Of a stretch of DNA of 64,000 nt, positions 46,301-58,500 are shown piece by piece. This DNA is from Caprimulgus europaeus (taxonomy: Eukaryota; Chordata; Aves; Caprimulgiformes; Caprimulgidae). The DNA lies in the NCBI GenBank assembly GCA_907165065.1, contig OU015523.1, forward strand, positions 44,071,702 through 44,135,701, given 5' to 3'. Under the pieces are notes generated by a model. The model made no database searches. It saw only the letters and a list, made by a program, of their open reading frames with translations, and was not told the origin of the DNA. The first letter of the stretch is position 1. The number at the start of each line of letters is the position of its first letter. Made by a program: the position numbers and the translations under genes.

Positions 46301-48290
46301 TCATTTGCTTCTTGCCTCACCCTGTCCTTGGCCTACAGTTCACCTCTCCAGCTTGCACGGGGAAGGGACCTGCTTCTGGCTTTCATCTGCAATATCTAAA
46401 TGATGCCCGCTAAAGCAGGAGTTTCTGTTCTGATCCTAGCTGTGCAGCTCGCTTATTAATTGATCTTTGGAAATTACTTAACCTCTGCCTCTTATCTAAA
46501 AAGAGCAGTGCTGAGAGGCTTAATTAATTAAGTGGTCCTACAATGCTTGTAGAATTGCACTTGACTTCCACCTCTGCATAAATGCAGCATGTTGGGGTAA
46601 CAGTGTGACTGAGGGCATTATGAAAGTGGAATAGAACTGGCCAAAATACAGTTAGAAAAATACAAAGCTTTTCCTCATAAAGTCGAACTTTTCCTAGCCT
46701 ATCACTATCATTTACTGGCACAGATGCCTCCAATCAGAGCCAGCAACTGAGATTGCAGGAGATAATGCAAAGCAGTGTTAACAATGCAGGTATCTTCTAG
46801 GAGTGAAAATCCTGCTGGTCTTTACTTGAAGAGGTAGGGAAACCACTGCAGGGCTTTGCAGCCACGTAAAATGCAAAAGGTTTGAAACAGGCGACAGGAC
46901 CAAGAGCTGCCTTCTGCTTCCTAACCTGAATTTTTAGTCTGGGATGCTTACAGAAAGAAGTGAGGGAACTGTGCTTGAGAGGTCAAGCTCGCCCAGCCTA
47001 AAGTATGTGACAAGATTGTTTCAGCCCGCCAGACCAGCCACACCCTTTTAAGTCCACAACCCCTTTCTCTCAATAGGTACATGCAGGAATTATCCCTTTA
47101 CTGCTGTCTGAGAGTAAAATGCCCCACACCTGCTTCTCATCCCATGGGGGCCAATGCTGACTACACTGGGGCTACCATGGTGAGCTGCTCAACTTCTTCA
47201 AGCAGGTGACTTCTTCATTTTCTGGAGCCCTGCAGGGAGTACAGAAAAGGGCACAGAGTGCCTGTGTTCACAACAAGATGATCCTTGAAAGAGTAAAAGC
47301 AAAGTGAGGTTGTAAGGGTAAAGCCAAGTCCCCAGAGAGCTATGCTCCTCAAGGAAAAAGGCATTTCAAATGCGTTTCTGGCTGGGACTGTTGAAATGCT
47401 GGACCACTTGTCCTGGTGGATGTTGAAGCCACCAGCTCAGGCCAGCAGTTTCCCTGTTTGAGAGGTGATGGGCGCAGCTGAGTGAAGGCACCAGGCAGCA
47501 GCTTGGTCTCCCAGCAGCTGTGGCTGTGGCACAACCCATCCGGCATCTGTTTTGGAAGGATCTGAACAGACTGCAAGTCCTGGCTTCCAGCAAGTCTGCT
47601 GCTGGAGTGCAGAGGGAAAGAAGGGATGCCAAGGAAAAGTGTTTCCTACTCCTCAGGTTGTTTCCAAATACGCTTAAGAATAAGGGACCAGAAGAGAAAT
47701 ATTTACAAGTTCTTTAAAGCCGCAGACAATAACAAAAAAAGTCATGGCCAGGACACATTAAAAGGGAACCCATCAAAAACTGCATCGCTGACACCGGAAC
47801 GTTTGCCTAGAAGAGTCTCAGCTTACGTGTGACAGTGATACAACCCCAACGTGCCACTCAAACGGTGGATTTCCTTCTGCAGCAAAGACAGTTCAAGGGC
47901 TGGAAACTTTTAGGGCCTTTTAATTTCTGGGTAGTGCCTGCGGAGGGGATTGGTGGGTTGATAATGTTCAGAAGAGAGAACAGCAGCAATTTTTTTCCTG
48001 AAAGGAAGAAATACCCTCGACATCTGCAGTGAGACTACAGGAATGGTGGGCAACAAGGTGCTTCAGAGCTGTTTTGTCTGTGCTCCTGTGGAAACGTCAG
48101 GCTTGCACACAGACACAGCCGGCTTCTCCGACTGGGAGTGAGCCAGGACCTGGCTGCGACCTGTGGAGCAGAGGAGTCCTGGTGCGGTTCTGGCTCATTC
48201 TGCTCATCAGAGCCACGCTAACGTCCGGGGAGGAGCTCTGGAGATGTGGCAGGAATAAGATCAGCCATTGAGCAATGCCAGTGTTCTAGT
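43326..48290. other. Intergenic DNA between the RS1 and CDKL5 3' ends
   Basis: The two genes converge here, tail to tail, with about 5 kb between their predicted cleavage sites. The interval holds a purine tract at 45290-45421. I see no gene, no tRNA and no counterpart of the extra CDKL5 exons known in mammals, though diverged exons cannot be excluded by eye. Confidence 0.6.
45290..45421. repeat. Purine tract (GAA/GAAA/GAAG)n
   Basis: About 132 bp contain only A and G on the plus strand except for two T. The main units are AAG and AAAG. Such tracts can form H-DNA triplexes. The 143-codon minus frame across it (PhePhe-, Leu- and Ser-rich) is a product of the repeat. Confidence 0.95.
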
Positions 48291-51200
48291 GCAAAATCTG
48301 CATTTTTATTAAAGACATATTTTGGAAGGCCCATTCAAAAATACATTGTGCTCAGTAAAAATTAACCATTTCCATGCTGATAATTAAGGTTACCACAGGA
48401 TTTTTTATCTTTTAGAATATTTACAGCAACAATAGAAATTGTACAGAAGTTAAGAATGGAATACATGCCCAAAAAAAATTTGGTAAGGTGTACCAACAAC
48501 ATGATACAAAGGGTTGTATACAAACACTTTACAAATGGTTTATTAACTTGCATGAAATCATCCTTAAATATTCAACACATTTTAAAATCAATTTGTATTC
48601 CAGGATTAAAAAGGTTAACACCACATCACATCCCTTCCACAACAGAGAGCATGGTAGATTTAAAATTTTGTGCGCTTTAGATTTCTAGAAGCTGTTAAAA
48701 AACATTGGGGAACCTCACCCATAAATTTAGAAGTTTCGAAAGCTACCTCCCAGGCCTGTTATTTTTGGAATAGTCTGTACTGGCAGATTGTGAAAAAATA
48801 TCATATTTTTCTAAACCTTGTTTTTCCTTCCTTCTCACAAATGACATAAATTCAGAATTCAGCATTTCACAGTGGAGATCTAAGCAGTCCTGGAAGTCCT
48901 TAGCAAATTAATCAGATTTTAAAATGCCTGCATAGAATTTCCAACAAAATTATGGTTTCATGGAAGATTTTAGCTTATTGTTCCATATAAACCAAATATA
49001 TATATGTATATAGATGTTACTCTTTTTGATTAGACATATCCTTCAGTAGTACAAGTCTAAGATGTGCACTATCAAAAAAAAAAAAAGAAGAAAAGAAAAG
49101 TTGAGACAGTTACCTACACTTAAAGTTTTGCCTTGTTACTATACAGTGAAAAGCTCTGCCATTGGATTTACACGTCAAGAGTTTACACCGCAAGGTTCAC
49201 ATCCTATAGGAAGCTTGAGTAGCAGCTTCCATCCTGTGCTATGAACATGCTTTAATGCTGCTGATGGAAAGCTCTATGAAAGCAGTTACTTCACAACGCA
49301 TTTCCACGCGCGTACAAGTAAGATGCCACCTCGCATTTCTCAGAGCGGATCCAGAGAAACAATGCCCTGTGAAAACAGAGGCCTGGTGGAACAAAGTGCC
49401 TGGTAGGCAGCGTGTTTAGGTGGGGGCACGATGAGGTAAGGAATCTCACCCAGACGAAATGGCAAATTAAAATGAAGAAAATCCTGAGCAAGTCTAAGGA
49501 GAGCTGTTTGGATAAAACAGCAAATAGGGTGGAGTAGTAGATAAGGCCTCTAACTCCCTGATAATCTGCACTAGAGAAACAACAAAGAACAAGGCAACTG
49601 CAATATTTGAGAACCACAGGGTGAAGGGCAAGGGAAGACTGCAAAGCAGTGCAAAGGATGGCACTGGGATTCTAGAGGGAGTGCTCAGATGGCTTGGAGG
49701 TTTCAGAAGTGTATCAGATGAAGGCCCATCAGGATTTTATTACTTGGTTGCTAACAGTACCTAGAGGAAGAATCTTTTTGTTTATCTCTTCAAAATTTGG
49801 AGCCAATAATAAAGTCAGAACAAACCAAACTTTGACCACATTCTGCAAGAGAGAGGAGGTAGATTGACTTGCAGAGAAGACAAGAGATGTGTAGAGTCAT
49901 TCTTAGTCTCTTAGTCACAGATTCCATGTTCAGGGCCTTGGGCCACAAAGAGTCACTTTTGCCCGGCTGCATATATTGAGTTACATTCTGAAAAAGCCTG
50001 AGAAGCAATCTGACTCGGGGGAACAAAAGCAACCATAGAGGGGTTGGTCCTCTCACACTTCTCATGCATCTTCCACAATAATTTGTCAGAAAAAGCCAGC
50101 TTTTGCACCAAACAATTGGCTGTACATGAGGTAACAAATAAGCATCCAAGCAGAACTCTGAGCAAGTAAAATTCAGACCTAATCCATCAGATTCACCTAT
50201 GCTGTCTCATGCAGTAGCTGTTAAGATAGTTCACTGAGAGAACAGATAACCTCACACAGCTTTTTCCAATCGAAAGAGGATCTCTAGTAAAATATGCTTT
50301 GCTTAATTTTCATGAAATTTGCTTCATGATTGCAAAATGAGAACTCTTCAGTTTCAGCATAACATCTGAACCAAGTGATGCGCACAAGCCTTCACTTGCC
50401 TGATGAGCCTGAGTGTTGGTGCACTGCTGCTGTTTGACCCTTTGAAAAATAAGCCAACATCTAGAACTGCCAAGCTGTGTTACAGTAAGAGGGTTTACTG
50501 AAATTGCTCCCTTTTTAACAAAGGCCAGAAGTTAAATGGCTTTTCTCCTCATTCACTACAAACCCAGTTAATGAATGGTTAATATCATGAAACCATTAGA
50601 GAGAGCTGTGTAGGGAAAGGCACCTGTTCTTAAAGAGTGTCCTGATTTGAAGGTAATTTTTAAATGGTTAAATAGGGCACATCACCTTCCCAGTCATCTT
50701 CTGTGACACTCCTATCCTATTTTGTATGGTGGGCCTACTTACACGAGCAGCCCAGATGCACGGTTTATGATACAATCCCAGTAACAGATGCATTATGTAG
50801 GAACGGAAAAAATAAACATTCATCGCTCCCCCACCATTTGCAGTAGATTAGATATGGCTGTCCTTCTCATACTCTTGGTGTAACTGGGATTCAGATATTC
50901 TTCCAGCTCTACTCTGACAGTATTCAACACATACAGAATTAATTGCATGCAGCTATTTTTGAAGCATGTCTCACTACCAAATCATTATAAGACAACAAAA
51001 ACCTGAAACATGAATGAAAACCCCAAACACTTCTAGAGTGTGGCTCCTCTCATAAGTGGCTGGGTTTCACCTTGGCTAACCAGAAGTCAACAGTGCTTTC
51101 AGAGCTATATAATCTGGGTTCCCATTTTTATAAGGGAGATCTACAGCACTGATTTGTTCAGAAGTCATAGCTTTTTCTGGGTGAACACAGGAGTCTATTC

Positions 51201-54200
51201 AGCTAATAGCAACAGCAGCTTTTGAAGAAAAAAGAAAAAGAAGTTGGTACGTAGCTTTTTACACTAGTAAGACTCGTCTGTTAAGAGACCTAACTGCAAT
51301 GACAAGGAATGGCCAAAAGCCTATCACAGGACACTGCTTCTTGAAGAATCACTCCAGCTTTGCTCCCAGAACAAGGTGGTGTAGCAGAGAGAAAGGTGAC
51401 AAGCCTAAGGACAACCTGAGGGTGTCTGGTAGGTTTGGAAGTTTGAAGCCTGCTTTAATATTGATCTAAAAGAGTGAGTATCTGTAAATAGAGTGGTCTC
51501 AAGACCTACACATTTAGGTAGGTCTGACTTGCTATCAGAAATCAAGGCTTGTTGTCAGTCCCAAGCCCTGTGGGATGAGGAACATTTTAGGAAGAGGGGA
51601 CCGAATCTGGGATCGTTGACTTCCTGCCAAGAACTCTGCTCAGTGCTCTGTGCTGGTGACCTCTCAGAGGAGCAACGAATCTTGGACTGCGATAAAGGGA
51701 GAAAAAAGTGTTAAATAACTCTAGGGGACTGTTCTCTGTCGTCAGGTCTGTTGAAAAACAAATGTCGGTTTAGGTTAAGACATTTATATGGAAGTTTTAA
51801 AAGACAGCTTAAACATACACAATTTCAGTTAAGAGATGAGCTTAAGGTGCTTCTTTTCCAGTTAATGAGAACTCAAGAGCTATAGTATGTAAAAGCATAC
51901 AGACAAGTTTAGGCATCTTAAGTTCTGCAAAATTACTATCATTCATTTCTGAAACTTAGTTTCTTTTCTATTCACATCATTAATGATGCCATAAGGCAAA
52001 ACAGATTGCCAAAGAATAAAATGCAGTTTAAATACAATACTTTCTACTGAGTAAACTGATAGAACATGTAGCACAAGAGTCACAGACCAGTGAAGAGGAA
52101 AGCTCACACTTACAAAACAGTTTGCTCTGTAATTCTCTTCCCCATTATTGAGTCAGCAAATCTCAAGTCACTATAATAAGACTCCTTTGGAAGCCTTGGC
52201 AAAATTACATTAGCAATATTCTAAATATTGGGAAGTTAGACCAGGTTAAAAATACACAATTTATGCCAGCACCAGCTGGCCAAGCTGCTGGAAGTTCTTT
52301 CCAACAGGAGGAAAAAAATATTACACATGTTCAACATAATTTAGTATTCAACTGAAACCTAGTATGGTTTGTTGAATGTGCGAAGAAAGTGTAGTATGAA
52401 GTAGAAACAACTTTCTGTAAATATGGGCCACCAAATACTTGAACATTCCTTGGGTCACCCTTGAAGCTTTGCTAACTACTTTAAACAGCTATATGTACAG
52501 TCAGAGATTACCCTAATTTAACTTAAAGGGTACTGAGAGAAAAAAAATCCTTTGGAAACATTTTTCCTTGGTAGAAATCAGAACAGCCACATACAGACCA
52601 GCATCATCATCCCCAGCATGAAGCTCTTACCAGCAAGCTAAAAGTCTTGCAGAGGCAAAAGGATACATACCCACAAAACACAGAAGGGTCTAGCCAGAAA
52701 GCTCCCTCAGAGACATTCAAATCGTACTGCTTAGAGCCCCACCCTCGGACACCGCTTTTGTGGGGGATTTCACCGGCATCAGCTCGTTTCAAAGCAGAGA
52801 ACAGGACTAACCTAGTTGTGATCAACTGGTGAAACCAAAGAGACAGCTGAAATATGCTGCTAAACTCCAATACTGAAGATGACTAAATACCACAATGCCC
52901 TTCCCGGATGCCCCCTGAACTTATAAAAAACTGAATACCCTTTCATGTCTACTGCATTTATATATACTACATATATATGATATATCAACACAGTAGATAT
53001 CGTATTTATCTAGATATCATCTATATCTACAGAAAATAACATGCACATTTCTTGCAGGCAATTGACAAAGAAAGAATTCTTACTTTGTAATTTTTCAGAT
53101 TTACTAGACTTACTTTTAGCCCTGGAACCTGATGTAACATTCTTCCATATTGTACTTTCTAACAAATATTTTTAGAGCAGTGGTACCAAATTTGTCGTTG
53201 TTAGAACTTTGGTATGACTCGAGAGGTACTGAACAGCATGTCCAGTTTGCATTGTTATCCAAGTAAGAAGTTCAGCTCTTACGGCCTGGCTGCTTCTGCT
53301 AACTACATCTTCTATGGCTAAATCATTGAATTTACATTCAGGTTAATCTCTTTTGGAAAAGACAAGATATTTGCAAGTACAAGTGTCTTATGAGGACAGC
53401 ATCTAGAAAACCAACTATGTTGCAGAGTAATGATGGAGCTGAACAAACGTGTTTAAAAAGGAAAGATTGTATTGTTCTGACACTACAGGCCCGACTCTTA
53501 TTGCACAAAGTTTAGACTGGCGTAACTCTTTTGACTCCTCCTGGCTCACCTTTGATTTAGTTACAGGTAGCAACAGAGGAATCAGGTTGTGTATTTGCTA
53601 CACGCAACATTCACAAACGTAAAGGCAGTTTTAACAGTGTTGTACAGGAGACTGGAACCAAAGATCTAGTATTTAGCTGAGATTGGTAACTGAACGGTGT
53701 ACGGGAATATTTGGACAGTAAGACCTAAGAGAAATTAAGCTGCATGGCAACCTTCTCCCTCAATATCCAAATATCAGATTTGTCACTTTAAATACATCCT
53801 GAAATAGAACAAAAAGTGCAAGAGTAGTTTAAATTTAAATACAGTGTTTATCTTACTAGTTAATCGATTGCTAAACAAGATGTAAAATACACATATACAT
53901 AAAAGCTTATACCATGATCTGCAGTGCCATGCTATGCGTAAGTGTCCAAGTCTGGCATTTCACTTGCAATTCATGCTATGTTTCTTTGGTTTTCACCCCT
54001 GCTATTAAGTGGAAGAGCACCTGCTTTAGCTTGTAGTCATGGGGCACTTTATCTCTTTAGAGGAAACAAAAATTTGGTACTGGGGCTCTGTGCTTTGATG
54101 CAGATGCAGAAATCCCATTAATATTATTAGGAAAGCTGAGGACACAGGGGAGAACACACCACATTTAGATTACTGTACAGTTCTGCAGTCTCTTACATTT

Positions 54201-55158
54201 AGCTCATACTTCTGACAAAACAGCCCATAATAAAGCTTGGAATTGAATGCTGTCTTTTGTTTGTTACCAATAATGCCTATAATGCTGGGCTCTCATAGCT
54301 GAGCAAGATCCATACCGTTACAGTCACGTTTATATCCACATTCAACTTCCTTTTATTAGAAGTATAATACTGCACTTTATATCACAAATGTATAAAAATA
54401 TGGCAGATAGTGTCATAACAATACTTTTCTTTTAAATGAGTATATTTAAAAAACAGACAGTTATTTTCCATTTATATATATATTTATATATAGAATAAAA
54501 TACTCCTGATGCAATATATAAATGTTACTGTTAGTTTTTTATAGAAACTACTGTAGCTGTTGCACTGCTTCACAATGTTTCAAACAGCTCAAAATAACTT
54601 TATAACATAAAAGATATGATTATAACAGTACGATATTAGGTCATCATAAATAATTATTACAAATCCTATCAAATATGGAAGTTTAAAAAACAAATTTAAG
54701 ACATACAATTTAACTTTAAACCCTTAACAGGGATACACTTTTACCACATAAACCCCACTGTTTTAACTAGGCAGCAAAAAATGTAGTAAGGGCATAGGTC
54801 TAGACATTAATGTTTTCACCCTTGTAAGTGCCAAGACACACCAGAAGTCTCCCAGCTTTCAGACAGAGATGTGCACTAAGCTGGAATGTAAATGAGAGAA
54901 AAAGGCAACGCGTTTTTCTCCCTGACCAGCACACTCTGCCTGGCATCCAGTGACATTTCTGATGACTGGTAATTCAGAATTCAACTTGGTTTACTGTATA
55001 ATCCCTGACTCTCACTGTGGTGCCAAACAGCATAGCTCCACATGTACATATTGCACACCTTTATAAAGCTGAAAATGTAGTCTTACCATCACCAGAACCA
55101 CCACCACCACTCCCCTAGGCTGATCTCCACCTGAACTGGCCTGTTTTCTGGAGTGCAA
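48290..55158 (-). other. CDKL5: CDKL5 long 3'UTR (about 6.9 kb)
   Basis: The stop codon is followed on the minus strand by almost 7 kb of AT-rich sequence without recognisable mobile elements. A canonical signal, AATAAA, lies near the end (48310-48305). I recall a similarly long 3'UTR, about 6.6 kb, for the main human brain transcript ending in the same exon. Absence of CR1 and LTR copies fits a transcribed, constrained region. A TA-rich block at 52955-53035 and further TTTATT (plus strand), for example at 48536-48541, could give alternative ends. Confidence 0.65.
48305..48310 (-). terminator. CDKL5: Distal CDKL5 polyadenylation signal
   Basis: TTTATT on the plus strand is AATAAA in the sense of CDKL5. 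It lies where the AT-rich, repeat-free 3'UTR-like sequence gives way to more GC-rich intergenic DNA. Cleavage would be near 48280-48295. Confidence 0.55.
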
Positions 55159-55545
55159 TTACAAAGCTGTCTCTTTTAGATCGTTCAGATTTGGCATTCG
55201 CGATCGGTTTGTTCGGCTATACGTGTGCCCGTTCTGTCCGCTCTTGGAGGGCAGCTGATCGGAGTAGGGAGGCCCATCGCTGGCGCTCCTGTTCACTGGG
55301 GAGACGTGCCAGGTAGGCTCCAGCTGGCTGGGTATCTGCAGCGTTGGCCTGCTCTTCGGCTGAGGCTCTTGCCGCACGTTGCTGCTGCCGCTGCCGGAGC
55401 TTTGACTCATGGGGTGAATTCGCACTTCTGAAAACGCAGCTTTGGCTGGCTGGCTGGGTAGTGGCTGGAAGCGAGGCTCGGCAGGGACAGGATGATTTGA
55501 GGAGGACAGGTGTAAGAGCTTTCGAAGAGATTTTAATGGCTGGCT
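55159..55545 (-). CDS. CDKL5: CDKL5 terminal exon (coding part)
   Basis: After acceptor TGTCTTTCAG the exon encodes 128 residues and TAA (55161-55159). The first 72 residues match the part shared by mammalian isoforms, up to LQIP. The last 56 match, residue count included, the tail used by the 107-kDa brain isoform, ending [16 protein letters not shown]. At the junction (55332-55327, CCC AGC) there is no GT, whereas human has a usable donor at the matching place. The exon therefore appears to read straight through. Confidence 0.97.
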   Translation of the reverse strand, partial: SQPLKSLRKLLHLSSSNHPVPAEPRFQPLPSQPAKAAFSEVRIHPMSQSSGSGSSNVRQEPQPKSRPTLQIPSQLEPTWHVSPVNRSASDGPPYSDQLPSKSGQNGHTYSRTNRSRMPNLNDLKETAL

Positions 55546-58500
55546 CTGAAAGACATGGAGAAAAGCACTTGACCTTCTGCTCTCCATCATATCAGACTTC
55601 CTATAACAAAACTGCCATATCCTAAACTGAACATCTTGAACTTCACAGGACTTCTTCACTTCTAATTTGTATTCATTTGGAATATTTCATTCCAAGCTAT
55701 GACTACACACCTCAGAAAACGTCTTCTCATTATAGTTCAATCTATTAGCTACCTGAAAAGATGGAAGCTTTTGTACATCAGGAAAAACAGTTCTTCCCAT
55801 CAATTACTTTAACCTTGTTTCCTATGAAAAAGGAGGCACAGACAACTGCATTAGCTGTCCATCTGTCACTACTTCTGCTATTAACTTTAGAACCTCAGCC
55901 ACATTTTATGAGAAATACAAATTTCCTAAATACTCCATGAACATCCATTAGAGGTTAGAGAGGGTCTTGAGTAATCATCTGTACTGAAATAAGGGCTGGC
56001 AGAACTCAGCAATTAGATACTTGGTTTGCCCGCAGCTGGGTGACAAGCTGCTTTAGTCCCTCACAGCTTCTTTAACTGGTGAGCAGGTTGAAGGAAAATG
56101 GAGACATGGGGTTACTAAAATGGGTAGCAAGGGCTTGGGAAAGCCTGAGTACACAAAGTGGTATGGAAACAGCCTCATTAAATTCCACAGCTCACAGAGC
56201 AACTTGCTTCTTCAAACACTGCTGCTGCAACAAACCTTCTTCAGCTTTCAATGTTCTAGTGGCAACAGAGCATGGCACTGAAGCTCCATTCCAAACCCTG
56301 TCCCCAAAGCTGCTTTTGTAACTGAAGAAAATAAAGTTGCATTGTGCAGTGCTACACTCCAGTAACACAGCCTGCTTAAACCACGGGCTGTGCCAGCTGA
56401 GGCACCGTCACACCGTAGCGTGGTCACGATGATTTGGTGACCCCAGCAAGTATGAGGCTGTGCCAAGCAGCAGGGTGCCCTCAGGATGCACCCTCCTTGC
56501 AGAGGCTAACTGGGGGGCTTTTCTACAGCGCTGCATAGCTACCACAGACACGCCCTGAAACACTGCTTGCCTCGAACACAAAAACATAACTGATATTTTG
56601 AAAGGCTCAAAGACTGACACAGGGACATTTAGTCTCTCTTCTTCTCCATGTCATTCATGTCTAGATTTTCAAGGAACTATGCAGAACTGTAGGCGATTTT
56701 TCACGTTCAGTGAACGGGGGAGTGGGGAATGGGGAGGCTGGGAAATAGTGTCAAATGCAATTTTTCTATTCACCAGAGAAAAAGCTACAAAGATACCTCA
56801 GTGATCTTAAAATACAAGGAATTGATAATACCACTTACATGAGGTGGGATTTCTGTCATCTTCTCAGGATGCCAATCCTTCTGCCTGCTGCTCTGGTGAT
56901 TAGAAGAATGAATGGCTTTCTGTAATGCCAAGAGATCCTGACCATCACTACTGGGCATCTGCAATAAAGTATCAGACACTGGTTTCCTAACATATTCTTA
57001 AGAATAGCTGGAAATAATTTCCCCCAGTTAATTACAGACCACAAGTAAAGCCCATTGCTGCAGCAGAATTGCAATGATCTTTCAATATTTTTCCCCATAG
57101 TAAGAGCAAGTGGCTGTGGATATCATGCAGATTTGCTATATACACCCTTAGCCCTTAAAGCATTCGCATGCTGTTAAGTGTTATTTGCTGTAAGAGAGAG
57201 CAGTTAAACAAGGCTTCAAAAAATAAAACAAAATTAAAACAATTGTTGAGCCTCATCTTCATTTAAAAAGCATTCCATACTGCAGTTAAGACCATGGATC
57301 AGTTCCATAAATTTGTTCCTGAGTGAAGCAGGTTAAAATCTCTCTAAACTGATGTATGGCTGATTTTGCCATTACAAAACTAAGAGCTTTTCCTTTCTCC
57401 ATCTTTCTCCTCCTACACAAATATCCCCAATTAAAGCAAAAATTAAGGAACTCTCCACTCCCTACTCCAAACAAGCTGGAAATCCAACAAAATATATGGC
57501 AAAAGGATAATTTAAAACTTGTATGTAGAGTTTTATCTAATTTCAAGAAGGCTAAGCAAAAAAACCCCATTACAATTTAACCTATTTTTAATGCAAGCTG
57601 TCTTTTATCATGAACAATCAGGACAAACAAAATACAGCAGGCATAAGCTAATCTGTTGTTAATATTTGATTAATTAAATTTATATATAAAGGAGTAGTTT
57701 TCATAAAAAAGTATATTTCCAATATAGCTATAAAACAAACCAGGTTATTTTTTTTTCCTGATTGAAACAGAATGAGACAATTTAATTTTAAACATACACG
57801 ATTTCACAACTATCTTCCTCCTTGATTCTTAATCCTACAGCTTATTCTCTCTGGAACTGTGTACGTTACATTTTCAGTATATCAAATATTAAAAAAAAAA
57901 AAAAAAATTAGGCACAATATATTTCAACAGAACTACCAATTTTACTTAAATTTATCGAACTGGCCCAAGATACTTAACTGGCATGAAGAGAAAATGATCC
58001 CATGAAAATAAAACACATGCTGCTGTAGTCAGTAAAACAAGTTTACTGGAGCATTTTACAGTGCTACTGTACTTAAAAATTAATACCATGGGTAGAGTGA
58101 CTACAGGAAGCTTTTTCAAAGAAGAACTATGCTTTAAATTATTCTTTGAATTAAAAAGAGGAAAGAGGGATTTCTTGATGCTTGGATTCTCCCCGTTGGT
58201 TGATTCTGTCTGCAATATAAGATACAAAAACTAAATGCATAGTATTTAAATTCAAGAGATCTGTCCTTACTATAGTAATAATTTTTCCTTTTTTTTTTCC
58301 TTTTTTTCTTCCAATTCTGACAATACGTGGTATCAATCCCATAATTCGCTTTGGGAAAATACAATAGTGATTAAATGAAAAAAGCATATGGAACAAATTC
58401 AAGGAACTTAATGCATATGAAGCATGTAAAAAGAGATCAGTATACCTATTCTTATATTCATTAGGAATGCAGAGTGCATTTCAAAGCCTTCTGGAAACAA

